A DNA stretch of 64,000 nt from Piromyces finnis (GCA_002104945.1 MCFH01000025.1:248001-312000), one strand, 5' to 3'. Numbered from the stretch's first letter, positions 46,673 through 60,742 are shown. The notes: generated by a model not told the origin, from the sequence alone. Made by a program: numbers and translations.

Positions 46673-49600
46673 ATGAATTCAAGAAAAATAACAATAGGTT
46701 TAAATATGAATTCTATATCAAAGGTTTATTTCAATAAATATTAATATTGATAATGTATAAAAATATAAAAAAGAAACCTTATTCTTACTTATATTTTACA
46801 TTATTTTAAAGAAAAATGATATAGAAAAAGAAAGTCTTTATTATGATAAAGATGGATATTTAAAATCTAGTTCACAAGGTAAAAATTATATTCATTTTTT
46901 CTTTTCAATTTAGTAATATTTATTATGTAAAATAAAGACGTATTATTACATATACATATATACTTTAAAAAATGGAAAAAAAATAAAAAAAAAAAGTAAA
47001 AAAAATGAATCAAAAATTTAAATAATAAAATAAAAAAAATTATAATAGATATTAATATTGAAAAAACTGAAAATATTACAGAATATACTGAAGATGCCTA
47101 CGACGACGACTTTGAAGTAAGAAAATTAAAATTATTTTAAGTTTTTATATATTTTATTTTACTTTTATTTATGGAATAGTAAATACTTATACTATATAAA
47201 ATTATACCCACATTTTATAGGAAATTGATGCTGATGAAATGAATCAAGTATGAACTTATCAATATATATTATATATAATATAATAAAAAGTAGAAAAAAA
47301 AAGAAAGAAATATAACTTTATTAAAACAAAAATAATATATATGATTATTATTTATATATTCAATTTAATTTATTAAGCTTGTTCAAGCTATGAATGAAGA
47401 AAACGAAAAATTGTTTTATGATAAAAATGAAGAAGAAGAAGAAGAAGAAGAAGAGGGAGAAGATGGAAAAAGTGCACATTCCATTCATATGATATTACCA
47501 TTTAAAGGTAATAATTATGATGTATAATAATAAGAATATGATTTAATAAATGCTTTTTATTTTATTAAAAATACTACTATTCATTCTTTTTTTTGTATTA
47601 CATTGGCATGTTAATAATAATAATAATAATAAATATATTTATGGGAATTGGCATTTATTAGAAACAGAAAATACTACAAATGAAGAAAAATTACCAGATC
47701 AAATAGTAATTGATTTTAATACTTCCCGAAGAAAACATTTACAAAATAATAAAATGAATAAATTACTAAAACGTCAAAAAGTAAATCTTTAATAGTTTTG
47801 CTTTATTAATAAACAAAGTTTTAACATATATTTAAAATAACTATACCTTTTCAAATATATATATTAAATTTTTCAAAATATTTCATTTCATTTTATTATT
47901 AATACTTCTTTTTTTTTCATTATATAAAAAAATATAGGATTTAAGTAATTTTATTGATTTTGATATTGTAGATTATGTTATTTTTGATCATCCTCCAATG
48001 ACAGAATATGAACTTTATATTAGAAATTTTGGAAATTCAAATACAGTGCAGGTTAATAAAAAAAAACATATTAATATTTATTTATATTATATCCTGTTTT
48101 TTTTTAAAAAAAAAAAAAAATAAAATATGATAAAAAAATATTAATTTTTTTTCATATAGGTTGCTGTTCAATCAAATGAAGAATTAACTTCAAGAGAACA
48201 ACAAACAGAAGATTGGAATATTCAAGATAAATATGTTCAAGCAACTTCTCAATATTTAACAGATTGTGGTACAGGTGAACCTAATTTACCATGGCTTAAA
48301 AAAGATGTCGATTACTTTACTTCATCGAAATTATCAAAAGAGAATCAACTAAAATCTGTGAATATGAAAACATTAAAATCCTTTTTGAAGAGAACATCAA
48401 ATGTAAGATATATCTATAAAAAATAGTTTTTTTACGAAATATAAATTTATAAATACCTTTTTTTCAAATAAGAATTGGAAGTTTATATTAAAAATTTAAT
48501 TAAAGAAAAAAGGAGAATAATTGATTAATCCATTATTAAAATGTATCAAAACAATTTATCCATCGTTTTTTTATAAAAAAAATTTAATAAATAATAAAAT
48601 AATAAAATATTAGTTGATGGAAAAAATATTAGAATCAGATGCTAAATCATATATCGAAAATAAAGAGGGATTTACTACGTCAAATAATACTTTATTTGCT
48701 GAAGGATATATTGCATTAAAAAAACTAAAAATTGTTGAGGGAAGAAAGCCACTTCATATTGATTATTCACCTAATTCTTCAAAAATATTATTTATTCACT
48801 GGTCAAGCGTAGAAGATAATAATATAAAGCTGGACGCTAACATAGCAAAGTTTAAAACAAATGATATGATAACTATATTTAACTATAATAATGATTTATT
48901 ACCCATAAAGTAAAAAAAAAATTATACTTTATAAAAAAAAATATAAATATATATCTTAAACAATTTTTTTATATTAAATAATTATATATGTATCTATATT
49001 CTTTTTATTAATAATTTGTATAAATATTAGAATATTATTATGCGAATGTCAATTAACTTGTTGTAAATATTGTGGGACATCAGAACAATATATTATTGCT
49101 GGAAATACTAATGGAAATCTTTGTTTATGGGATTTAGATAGTTATGATAAACAAATCGTTCAAAAAGAAGAAAATATCACACGTAGTTATTATATATATT
49201 TCCCTTGTTATTCTACCATTGGATCCTTTAATGAAAAAATTAGCCATGAAAATCCAATTCAAAATATTATCATATTGAACGAAGTAAGTGACGTTGATGA
49301 CAATTATTTTAGTAAAGGAAATAATTATGGAAGTTCTGAGGAAATTAATGAAACTACAGAAATTGTTGAAAATAATGGACAATCTTTCCAAATTATGTCC
49401 ATAGATCAATCAGGTTTAGCTAAAATATGGGTAAAAATGCCGAGTTTAGTTTTAAATTAATTTAAAAGTTTTATTATAAAAAAAAAAAAAATCTTTTTAA
49501 AAATTAAATAACCATTTTTATTATTAATATTGATATATATATTTTTATTTAATAATAAATATGATACATTCTTAAAGACTGCTATAAAAATAACGGAAGA

Positions 49601-50605
49601 TTCAAGTATTAATTTATTTGAATATGATTTTGGTTTAAATTATAATAGTAAGATACGATTAATATCTGGTAATTCAATTAAAATAGGAAAAAAACAGTGG
49701 TAATTATTTTTTCAATCCTTTAATATCTATAAGTTTATAAAATTGTTTACCATTGAATTCTTAATTTTTATATGAATATATATAGTACACAAAAATAAAA
49801 TTACTAACAATAATGATATATAAATCAATAATAATATTATTATTATTTTAGGGATAATGATAATCTATCGGTGAACAATTCTTGTTTGTTATCTAATGGT
49901 CGTATTATTATCAGTACAAATTTTGGTGAGATTTATCAAGAATCTAGATTTGGTGAAGCCTGTTACCCTAAACAATATACCATAAATGAAAGTTTCACCT
50001 ATCAATTAGATCTTGATGATACCATTATCACTAAAGAAGAAGAAGAAGAATCAAGAAAATCTCTTTCTAATTATCATAAATTATCTAGTACTCATTGTCA
50101 TTCTTGTCTACTAAAAATCACTGCATTTTGTTGTTCACCATTCAATCCAGATCTCTTTTTAGTTGGTTATGATAATTCTATAGTAGCCCTCTACTCCTCT
50201 CTTTATTCTAATTCTCTCTATGAATGGAAGGTGAATAATTCTTCTTTAAAAAAGACAGATGATATATGTCAAATATGTTGGTCTATGGATCGACCTTTTG
50301 TATTCTTTATTCTTTGTAAATCCAATATACTTTATATCTTTGATTTATTAGAATCGGAAATTGATCCTTTATACACCTGTCTATTGACTTGTGAAACAAC
50401 AGCAAAGGAGGAATCCTCTAAATTATCCATTACAAGTATAGCTGTATCAAAATCAGAAAGTAAAGAATACACATGTTCTATTCTTACAGTAGGTTGGTCT
50501 AATGGAAGTATCATTCTCTACAAATTAAGAGAGGATCTCACAGAAATGGTGATAGACGAAGAAGAAAAATTTAATGAACAGTTTAAAAATATTGAATCTA
50601 TATAA
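46673..50605 (+). CDS. DYNC2I1: dynein-2 intermediate chain 1 (WDR60)
   Basis: Twelve exons: join(46673..46723, 46812..46878, 47049..47116, 47221..47247, 47378..47507, 47662..47780, 47938..48051, 48160..48402, 48614..48909, 49031..49430, 49578..49699, 49852..50605), 796 residues, all GT-AG and in frame; exons 1-2 are least certain. DYNC2I1/WDR60 motifs occur in order: AYDDDFE, QAMNEENEKL, VIDFNTSRRKH, FIDFDIVDYV, PPMTEYELYIRNFGN, then the beta-propeller with LLCECQLTCC, GNTNGNLCLWDL, IDQSGLAKIW, CCSPFNPDLFLVGY, ICWSMDRPFVF and LYIFDLLESE. Motifs run across several splice junctions, which supports the model. The protein is the intermediate chain of the retrograde intraflagellar transport motor, needed to build the zoospore flagellum. 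A (GAA)n glutamate tract (47430-47460) is a local expansion. It converges on METTL25, with 413 bases between the stops. Confidence 0.92.
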
Positions 50606-50814
50606 TTTTAATTAAAAATAAATAAATAAATAAAAATAAATAACAAATTAAATGGGAAAATAATAAAAAAAAAAAAAAAAAAAAAAAATAGAAATTATGT
50701 TTATATGTATATATGTATGAATGTGTTTATTGCTTATTTATATGAAAAATTATTATATAATCTTCTTTTTTTTTTTTTTTTTTTGTTTAATAAATATTTA
50801 AATATTAATAGAGA

Positions 50815-50847
<33 letters not shown>

Positions 50848-51018
50848 GAGTAGCATATATATAAATTTAATTAAAATATGTAAAATAAAATTTCTATATT
50901 ATATTACCACTATTTCTAAACTAAAATTTTAAATACTAAAAAAAAAAAGAAAAAGAAAGTTTTTAAATATATAAAATATTTATATTTAATATTTAAAAAA
51001 AAAAAAATCAATTTAATA
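50606..51018. other. convergent intergenic spacer
   Basis: The 413 bases between the stop codons of two convergent genes consist of A- and T-homopolymers that presumably carry the poly-A signals of both. Confidence 0.7.
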
Positions 51019-53150
51019 TTATATTCTTGGTTTTTTGACATTGGATTTTTTTATAGCAATTAAAACCATATTTCTTGGACTAGTAATTTGATCAAATAAT
51101 GGGAAAAGATGAGTTTCAATACTTAAATCTTTAGTAGATTCTTGTAGTATATCGGATTGTTCCTCAAAAAAGAGCCAACGATCAGTTAAAATCAAACTTT
51201 CAATGGCATTAGAAATAAGTGTACGAAGTGCCCATGCTGCTATTATTTCACCTTCTCTTTTCTTATACCTTTCCAAGTATGCTTCAAAATCAATGGTTCT
51301 TATTTTTTCTTCACTTACTGAAAGGCGCTTAAGGGCTTCGGTAGCATAACTCTTAAATGATTTCATATGTTGTTTCCTTATTCTTCCTATAACAATATGA
51401 CTTAATTCATTTTCTGATAAAAGTTTATTTTCATAAATAATAACTTGAAGAATAGCTCGATAAAAATGTTTTTTAAATGTTTCACTAATATTAGGTTGAG
51501 TAATCCATTTTGGTGTAACTTGACATGCAATCATTTTAGCTGCAGGACCAAGCTGGAAACCACAACTATTAGAAAACTCACTTAATGGAAAACCTTTTTC
51601 GTTATCTTCTAAATAATAATAATTACAATATAAATATTATATAATTAAAAAAGAATTATATATACGTTATTTTTTTACATTTATTATATTATACGATTTA
51701 TTATTTATTATCAGTTTATTGAATTTAAAAATTAATAATTCAATTTTTAAAATAAAAGAAAAAAAATAAAAATAAAATAAAATATTTACCACGATCTTCT
51801 TCTGTTAATAAATTATAACAACAACCAATACCAACAAAGGCACTTGATGTTCCTTTAAGGAATAATTTTATCATTGAAGGTGTTAAATCGCCACATGCAT
51901 CTTCATATGTATATATATAATTAAAAAAGTATTAAAATATTAATTACTACTGCCTGTTAATGATTTAAATAAATATATAAAAGAAAATTAAAAAAAATTC
52001 TTACGTAAACCACAAGTTAACCAAGATTCATTTGGATCAATAATTTCTTCATGTTTAGTGATTTCTTCAATTAAAGAAGCAAAGGTATCATTTTCTGTAA
52101 CTAATCGATTACACATATATAATTTTCCTATTTTTTTTTCTGATTCGATATTGGCTTCCTCCTCTTTATTGTTTTCGTTACACTCTGTTTCTTTATTTTT
52201 TTTACTATTATCAAAGGCTAAGGCTCTCTTAATATATTCATTACGAGTAGAAGCGCCGCATATTTGAATATCATTACAATCAACACCTAATACTCTTAAA
52301 TTATGTTGATAGGCCAAAACAGATGAAAGATAGGCCTGACCTGCACCGATATCTAATATATTATTTATGTTGTTTGATTTAGCAACATTATGAATTAAGG
52401 AAGCTAAAATTTTAACCTATACATATATGAAAAAGTACAAAAAAAAAAAAAAAAGGGGAATTAATATACTAAAAATAGATATTGAAAATTTATATTTTTT
52501 CTATCTATGAACAGTTGTTTAGCTAATTACTTCATAAACTTTCTTTGGATTCATTCCAATTAATATATTTTTATTAATTTCTTCTTGTGTTATATGACTT
52601 TCTAAATTTATTAATTTTGGGTTTCGAATAAGTGAAATTTCTTTTGTTAATTTTATATAATTTTTTATAGATTCTGGCCATTCGTCCTTTTTTTTTATTA
52701 TTTGTGTATATACATAGATATAATTTTGAAAAGAATATACAAATTTTATTATAAATAATAATAAAAAAGCGGTGAAATATAAAATATATATATGTAAAAA
52801 AAGTTAATTTTTAAATTGTTTTGATAATTTTGTATATTTTTCAATATCATTATATACATTAAAATTTTATAATATAAATAACCATTATTTACTTTGACTT
52901 CATGTAAACTTGTCATTTTTAAAATTTCTTCAAGTGAACAATCTTTTAGGAATTGCCATTCATTTGGGAAAATACTATTATCATACCAACAATCATTTAA
53001 AAAGAAATCAACGACATGCCAATTCCAAACATTTTTATATTTATTAATGAAAGAATATAAGTCTTTTATATAATCATGAACAACAGATATTAAAGAGTAG
53101 TCTTTATTTACTCTACTTTTATAACTTTTAGGTATTGATATAGTTGACAT
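51019..53150 (-). CDS. METTL25: METTL25/METTL25B-family methyltransferase
   Basis: Spliced: complement(join(51019..51608, 51790..51900, 52005..52416, 52531..52686, 52893..53150)), 508 residues, all junctions GT-AG and in frame. An N-terminal helical region with FLNDCWYDNSIFPNEWQFL is followed by GMNPKKVYEVIKLA. The SAM pocket LDIGAGQAYLS lies at about 159-169 and GVDCNDIQICGA next to it. The family signature CGLHACGDLTP (about 272-282) spans an exon junction, GIGCCYNLLTE lies near 300-310, and GFPLSEF and AAKMIACQ follow. These match the METTL25/METTL25B (RRNAD1) group, whose substrate I cannot state. A charged low-complexity insert (KKNKETECNENNKEEEANIE) sits between the SAM pocket and the signature. 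The gene is divergent from nothing: its neighbour upstream (F-box) is on the same strand. Confidence 0.9.
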
Positions 53151-53667
<517 letters not shown>

Positions 53668-55901
53668 TCATTTTTTACAAAAACAATTTGAAAATGGTGT
53701 AAAGAATACTTGTTTTAGTTTTGGTTCATAGTGAACAATACCAGTTTCTACAAACTTATTGAAACATACTTCTTGTTTACTCCATTCAGTAACAATTATT
53801 TTGTTTTTCGTTGGTATATTTATTTTTTCTTCTTTGGTTTTTGATTCAATACTTGTTTCTAATACATTGGTAGTAGTATCGACAACTTCTTCCCCAGAAT
53901 TAGTTATTTCATTATTTGAATTTAACGATTGCTCGGATATATTGATTTCTTCTTCATTTGATTTAATTGATTGTTCCTCTTTAGTTATACAATTTTGGTT
54001 TTTAATAGATATACCATCTATATCATTCGATATATCTAAAACAGCAAATCGAACTCGTGGTTCAACTTGTTCTTCTTCTTCGTTTTGACCTTGTACAAAC
54101 ATAATTATATATAATAATTCCGGTGTCAATATCTATATTAAAATTATATGTATATAGTGCATGAAAAAAAAAATATTATATCATTAGTTTCAGTTAAAAG
54201 AATATCCTACATTAGAAATTTTGATTTTTTTTTTTTTTTTTTTTTTTTGTTGTTGTTGTTGTTATTATTGGTTATAAATAAATAAGTAATCAAGTATTTA
54301 AAATTCTCATAAAATTTAAAAATAAATATTTGAAATATATTACAATATGAATCATTTACTTACAATATCGTAAAGATTGAACGATTCAAAAATATCTGAA
54401 GAAATTTTACGATGTTGATCCATTTGATCATCATTAATCGAAAATATTTCAATTTCTTTTTTTCCAATTGCTAAAATAGTACCATCGGCATGAATAGATG
54501 CCCATAATAAAACGTCATCTTCTAAATCATAAAAAAAATTACGAATTTCTTGTCCCTGTAAATCATCATCATACATAAAAACTGAAATTATACCATCATC
54601 AGCAGTACTACTCAAAATATAATATCTATTTACTAATTCACCTGTTTTCTCATTATATACTTGATAGGCACAATTATGAACAACAACAGGATTAAAAGTA
54701 ATGGGTATTTGTATATTTTTAATTTTCACATCATAAAATTTATCTTCTGTGATATCTTCAGAATTTATTGCTTTTGATAACAAGTTTAAATCCCACACAA
54801 TTATTTTAAAATCACCTTGATGTTCAGTATCTTCATTTTCTTCATCAGCCTCTTCTTGATGTATTAATTCAAAAAAAGAAAGAGTAATCAAATTATCCAG
54901 TATACAACTATTGATAATAAATAATTCACCATTTTCATGTTCAGGTTCATTTATTAAATTAATATGCCATTGATTATGTTTTCTTATTCGTGAAAAAATA
55001 GTTATTCTATAGTCTACATTTATACAAACAATTAAATTATCAATAATATCAACCATAATGATATTGCTTCCAACTGGAAATTCTCTAATTTCTTCTGGAT
55101 TATTAAATTCAAGATATTTTAAGGAAAGATTTTCCTTATCAAACCATACCATACAATCTTGTTTAACACATGCTGGTTCGGTTCTTTAAAAAAAAATATA
55201 TAATAATAATGATAATAATGTGATAAAAAAAATAAATGCATTAATTAATTAATTAATTATCAATTTCAAAATTATTAATTTTATATAAAATATAAATGTA
55301 TAAAATGTAAATTTTATTTAATATTAAATAATAAATTAACTTTTTTTTTTTAGAAATATATATATATATTTGTTATTATTCTTTCCACTTACTCATCTAG
55401 ATTACGAATGTTATTTAAATTACATATAAGGAAACTCTCTTTATTATAAAAATTTGAAACTAATTGGTTTTTATTAGCCATTTTATATTTACATAAATTT
55501 TTATAGGTATGATTTGGCATTTGTTTTCTTAATTTATTTAAGGAATTGCTTTTTAGAAAATTTCTCTCATAGTATTGCTTCCAAAAATACTCTTGATTTC
55601 AAAATATTATATATTATTAATTATTATGTTAATAAGACAAAATGAATGGAAAAATTTATAAAATATATAAATGAAGAACAAATGAAAATACATATATACA
55701 TAATAATGATTTTTTAGAATTAAATTTTATTAATTTGTAATTTCCATTTAATTGTTCTTTTTTTTTTTTTTTTTAATATATACCTTTACTTAATATATCA
55801 TTCCATTTTTTAGATACTGTTAAAGAATTATAGAGAATACTTTTGTCTGAATTTAGAAACAATTGGGTTAAAATTTCGTGTGTATTTAACGAACCACTCA
55901 T
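53668..55901 (-). CDS. F-box protein with propeller-like C-terminal region
   Basis: Spliced: complement(join(53668..54132, 54364..55183, 55393..55591, 55784..55901)), 533 residues, all GT-AG and in frame. An F-box lies at about residues 7-50: HEILTQLFLNSDKSILYNSL, then SKKWNDILSKEYFWKQYYER across the first junction; it would bind Skp1 in an SCF ubiquitin ligase. The remaining 400 residues have repeating beta-type blocks (for example IVWDLNLLSK, YYILSSTADDGIISVFMY, LWASIHADGTILAIGKKEIE), consistent with a WD40-like or related propeller that picks the substrate, though canonical WD repeats are weak. An acidic insert (EADEENEDTEH) and a Glu/Ser-rich segment in exon 4 are low complexity. Substrate unknown. 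Confidence 0.82.
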
Positions 55902-57523
55902 TTTTTAAAAGTATTGTTTATATTATAAATTTTTTGCTTCTAGTATAGAATTTATATGATTTAATATTGATATGTTACTTTTATTTTCTTTTTTTTTTAT
56001 CTATTAATTGAATTGAATAACTTTAAGATATTTTCTTTTCTTTTTTTTATTTTTTTAATATTATTTTATATTATATTTATAAGAAAAACTTTTTTAACAT
56101 TTCGAAAATATATCTATCTAAATTTATTTTTACTCATTAATTTTAAAATGTTTTACAACTAACCCTTTATTTATAATACTTTATAATAAAAAAAAATTTA
56201 ATAATAAATACTACTTTCCTAAACCATAAAAGAGAAGTTTAATATTTTTTTTTATTATTATATATTTATTCTATTATAGTACCTATAATATATATAATAT
56301 TAAATAAAATATACATTCATATTCAATGCAGTATTTGATAGTATAATATTTAATATTGTGTTATGTTGAACTTTATTGTTTTATACTATACTTTCGATAT
56401 TTCTTTAATTATTTATGAATTTATTTAATTATATTTACTTTTTAAAATAATTATTTAAATTTAGTATTATGTATGAATTGCTTATTTTATATATGCATAT
56501 ATTAATATTATTAATAATAGGATATCTACTTAAGAATAGCATAATATAGTACTTAATTATTAATAAATAATTAAAATATAAACTTATTCTTATAACAATA
56601 CTTACTCCTCCTAATAATAAGAATGTTAAAAAAATAATAGTTATTTAGAAAATATTAAAAATCTTTTATTTATTTAGATATATATAATAATATTATATAC
56701 TAATAAAAGAAACATTCAAAAGAAACTTCAAATATTAATTAGAATATTCATATAATTTTACTTTTCTTCAAAAGCGACATAATTTAGAATTATTATATTA
56801 TCTTTTGCTATTTCTTTTTTTAAGTATAAGACCATTATCATCATTATTAGTACATTCTTTAAAAATTTAAAAAATTTAAATAAAATCTATTATTTTTTGT
56901 TTAAATAAAAAGATTTTTTTCATTATCTCTAAGTCTGTCATTCAACAACTTTTGAGGAAATATTCCTGTAATTATTGATACTCACTATAAAATATATTAT
57001 GATGAATTTTAATACAGTAAAATTATTATAATAATTAAAAGTAAATATTTATTTTCATCTTTCATTTCTTTATAATTATCTTTTATAAAAAAAATTCAAC
57101 CAATAAATATTTAATAAAAAAATAGAAAAATAGAAAAATCGATTAAAATAGAAATTATAATTTTCCACTAATTAAAAAAAAAAAATTGGTTTTAAACTAA
57201 ATCACTTACAATTTTATTTTCAACACGAATATATCTTGTTTACATTTATTATACATCATTTTATTTTATTTTTATATTTTATATTCTACTTATATTTATT
57301 TACAATAGATAATAAAAATATTAAAATTAAGAAACATTTTTTTTTATTATCGTTGCAGTTTGTTTAAAAAAAAGTAAGGTAAATATAATTAACTTTAAAT
57401 ATCAGAAAAATACATATAAAAAATTTTATTATACTTAAAAAAAAAAAAAACTATATAACAAATTCTATTACATTTTAATAAAAATTAAAAATAAATAAAA
57501 AGAAAAAAACTTTCAAATCCTTC
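55902..57523. other. AT-rich intergenic region
   Basis: I see no gene, RNA gene or notable repeat beyond short TA runs. It contains the promoter side of the F-box gene and the 3' side of the aminotransferase gene. Confidence 0.6.
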
Positions 57524-59071
57524 TTATTTTTTTAAATTATCTAATACTTTATATAATCTATCTAGAGATAAATTGAGTTCACTTTGTTCAACAGCAAAAC
57601 AAATTCGGAACCAATTTCTTTCAGATTCTGTATCTGCACTAAAGAAAGCTTGACTTGGTGAAATATAAACACCCCCTTCTAATAATTTCATCCATAAATC
57701 GAATTCATTAAGTTTGCCAGCTTTATGAAGGTCAATATAAATAAAGAAGCCAGCATTTCCCTTAACATATGGGATATTGTGAGCCTTTAATGAATTAGTT
57801 AAATGAATATAGTTTTTAAATAATTTACGATTATTATTAATAATGAAATTATCCGTCCATTTATGATCCGATAACATATGAACCAAAATATTATCAATAT
57901 TTGTTGGAATACATGTTAAGAAACTAATTTTTTGAATTGCATCTATAACAACTTTAGAATAGGAAATAGTAACACCAATTCTTAATCCATTTAAGCAGAA
58001 ATCTTTAGAAAATCCCCATAATGTATGGGTATTTACTGGATCCGGAAGATCTAAAGAAAAGATAGGAGTATACCTAGAGAGTTTGCCATCAATAGAAGTT
58101 TTAATTCTAGTAGCATCTTTATAAGCTCTACATCGATCACAATGGCAATAATAATCTTCAATAGTTTTACCTTTTTCAATATTATTTTCTGTAATTTCTT
58201 TCCAAGTGGATAATCCATAAATTTCATCACAAATGACAATTAATCCATGAGATTTAGCGAAATTACAGAAAAGAAGAAGTTGTTCAGCACTGTAGCATCG
58301 TCCAAATGGATTGTTTGGATTAGCAATGATAATACCTTTAACTGGTCTAGTAGATTCCTTTAATGCTTTTTCTAAGGCCGTTTCATCAACTTTTAAACAA
58401 TCATCTTCAGAATGTGGAACTGAAATATTGTAAACTCTAGACCCATAGTTAATATCTGCATGAAAACCACCATAGTATGGACCTGGAACTAAAACAGCAT
58501 CACCATCATCAAATAATACTTGACCATATAAATTAAGGAGTGGACCACATCCATTACCAACACAAATATTTTCTTTACTTAACAAAATCTTTGGATTGAA
58601 ATGTCGATTAAGTAGCAAAGCAACTTCTTCTCTTAATCTATCTGATCCTGGGTTTGGACCATATAATAATTGTTCAGCGGTGACTGTTGAGGCTTCATTT
58701 ATTCTACCTAATAATTCAACATTATTTAATTTGTTTTCAGCAGTTCCAAGATTAATAATACCATTTGGATTTGTTTTTGGGTGATACTTATTATTACGGA
58801 CAATAGTCATACCTTTGCTTAAAAAGAATTCATCCTTTTGAATCTCTAAAGCTCTTTTCGATAATCTTGAACCATCAGTTAAATTGGTTTTCTTGAATGT
58901 TTTGTCATTAGGAATAACCTTGCAAGGTTTTTCTAAATTTTTAATACTGATGTTATTACTTAACTTTAACTTTTTTGGATTTGGAATAACATCAATGGCA
59001 TTTTCATGAACAGTATAAAAATCTCTCTTCTTAGAAGAGATGCTCTTTGGTTCTACAACTTTAATTGTCAT
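57524..59071 (-). CDS. ACC-synthase-like class I aminotransferase
   Basis: 515 residues, single exon. I chose the ATG at 59069-59071 because the only upstream in-frame codon is TTG. A Lys-rich N-terminal extension of about 80 residues precedes a fold-type I PLP enzyme: INLGTAENKL (resembling the LGLAENQL start of ACC synthases), LLYGPNPGSDRLREEVA, GNGCGPLL, VPGPYYGGF, ANPNNPFGRCYS, CDEIYGLS, and the PLP lysine K356 in WGFSKDFCLNGLRIG; near the C-terminus, FRICFA supplies the substrate-binding arginine. This group contains 1-aminocyclopropane-1-carboxylate synthases and related alanine/aromatic aminotransferases. Sequence alone does not decide between ethylene-precursor synthesis and ordinary transamination. 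A Cys/His cluster (YYCHCDRCRAYKD) inserted after CDEIYG is unusual and could bind metal. Confidence 0.9.
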   Translation of the reverse strand: MTIKVVEPKSISSKKRDFYTVHENAIDVIPNPKKLKLSNNISIKNLEKPCKVIPNDKTFKKTNLTDGSRLSKRALEIQKDEFFLSKGMTIVRNNKYHPKTNPNGIINLGTAENKLNNVELLGRINEASTVTAEQLLYGPNPGSDRLREEVALLLNRHFNPKILLSKENICVGNGCGPLLNLYGQVLFDDGDAVLVPGPYYGGFHADINYGSRVYNISVPHSEDDCLKVDETALEKALKESTRPVKGIIIANPNNPFGRCYSAEQLLLFCNFAKSHGLIVICDEIYGLSTWKEITENNIEKGKTIEDYYCHCDRCRAYKDATRIKTSIDGKLSRYTPIFSLDLPDPVNTHTLWGFSKDFCLNGLRIGVTISYSKVVIDAIQKISFLTCIPTNIDNILVHMLSDHKWTDNFIINNNRKLFKNYIHLTNSLKAHNIPYVKGNAGFFIYIDLHKAGKLNEFDLWMKLLEGGVYISPSQAFFSADTESERNWFRICFAVEQSELNLSLDRLYKVLDNLKK

Positions 59072-59924
59072 CTTCGTTTTCAAAATACAACTCTTTTAAT
59101 AAATTTAAAATAATATACTTTTAGAATGTTTTAAATTAAAAATTATTTAATTGTGATAGAATGTTTAAGATAATCGTTATGATTTATTTTTTCAAAATAA
59201 ACTTTTAATAAATAGAAAAAGTTTTTGTTGACGTTGTTTAACATTTATTTTAAATTATAATTATTTCAAAAATGAAATGAATAAAGATAATGAAGAAAAA
59301 AAAAAAAAGAGTTCAAATACTTCCCTTTTATAATAAAATTTCATCTTTTTGATAAAATCAACTTTCCTTTATGATCAAAATCAAATTAGTCTTTAATAAT
59401 TAAAGACTATTATAACTAAAAGATTTCATTAATATTACATCTTTAAATGATAATTATAAAAAGTATAAATAAAAAAAATTTACAGTTATACGAATTATTA
59501 ATGAATGAATATATATGAAATAAATAAATATCAATAATAATTCTTAATGAATATATTAAATTTTTAAATAAATTTGATAATAAAATATTTTATGTCTTGT
59601 GACACTTTATCAAAAAGTGTTTATCAATAAAATAAATTTATATTATAATATATTAAATTTATATTATATTATATTAAATATATTTATTTATTTAAATATT
59701 CATTTATTTATTTATTAAAATCAATAATTTTTCTGTATAATTTTCTGTATAAATATTTATCATATATTATATTATATTGTAATATATTGATAAAATATTT
59801 TTAAATCAAGTAAAATCTATAATTAAATGTCAAAATTAAAATTTAAATCATAATCAAAACTTTACTTTTGTTCATTTATTTTTATGTGGATAGATATATA
59901 AAATACAATGTATTTAATTTTTTA
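59072..59924. other. AT-rich intergenic region
   Basis: Promoter side of the aminotransferase gene; no other feature visible. Confidence 0.6.
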
Positions 59925-60245
59925 TTAGAATTGAATGTTTAATTTCTCAAACTATAAGTGATAAATTAAAAATGCCTAATGTAGTTAATAGTATTGTTAA
60001 TACATATACATATCCAATTTTAAATTATCTATTATGTGATAATTTGTTAACCACCAGCTGAGAATAAACATTTTCTTTAGAAATCCATTTAAGCACGGTG
60101 CTATGAACATAGAAAGTGAAATTTCATTTATTTCTATTAAAAGTTCATTATTCGAAAAGCGATTATACGCAAAACAAAATCAAAAAATGAGAATTAATTC
60201 AGATACTAAAAAGTTTAAGCAAAGAAGAATTATTAAGTATATATA
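59925..60245 (+). pseudogene. decayed coding sequence, unidentified (part 1)
   Basis: A plus-strand frame reads IECLISQTISDKLKMPNVVN and continues to LLCDNLLTTS before a stop near 60060. A second frame reads EISFISIKSSLFEKRLYAKQ from about 60118 to a stop near 60248. Codon texture is coding-like, but no start or splice pattern joins the pieces. Family not recognised. Confidence 0.4.
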
Positions 60246-60742
60246 TATTTAATAATATTTTATAATTTACTCTATTTTTCTTTATATTTTATATATAATA
60301 TAAAAAAATAGAACAAAATATAAAGATAGACAAAAATCGAGAAAAAAAATAAAAAAAAATAATATTTTTATTGTATTATTAAAAGTATTTTTTAACTTTT
60401 TAAATGCATTAATGTTTTTTAATAAATATTAAGTATGGTATTGAGTCTTAAAATTTATATAATTTATTTAATAATAAATTCAATATTTTATTGTAAGTGT
60501 AGATAAATTTATTTTTAGAAACTAGTAATATTTTTTAATAGAGTTTTCATATTCAATTTATATATTTCTTTTATTATATATAAATATTTATTTTTTATTT
60601 ATACTTGATGTAGAAATAGGATTTGCTATTAAAAAAAAAAGGTATTTTTTATTCAGTATTCGATATATTCAATATGTATTGAATTTAAAATATAGCTATA
60701 ATATTTTTATTAAAGGTAGAAATAAATATTCAATATTATTAA

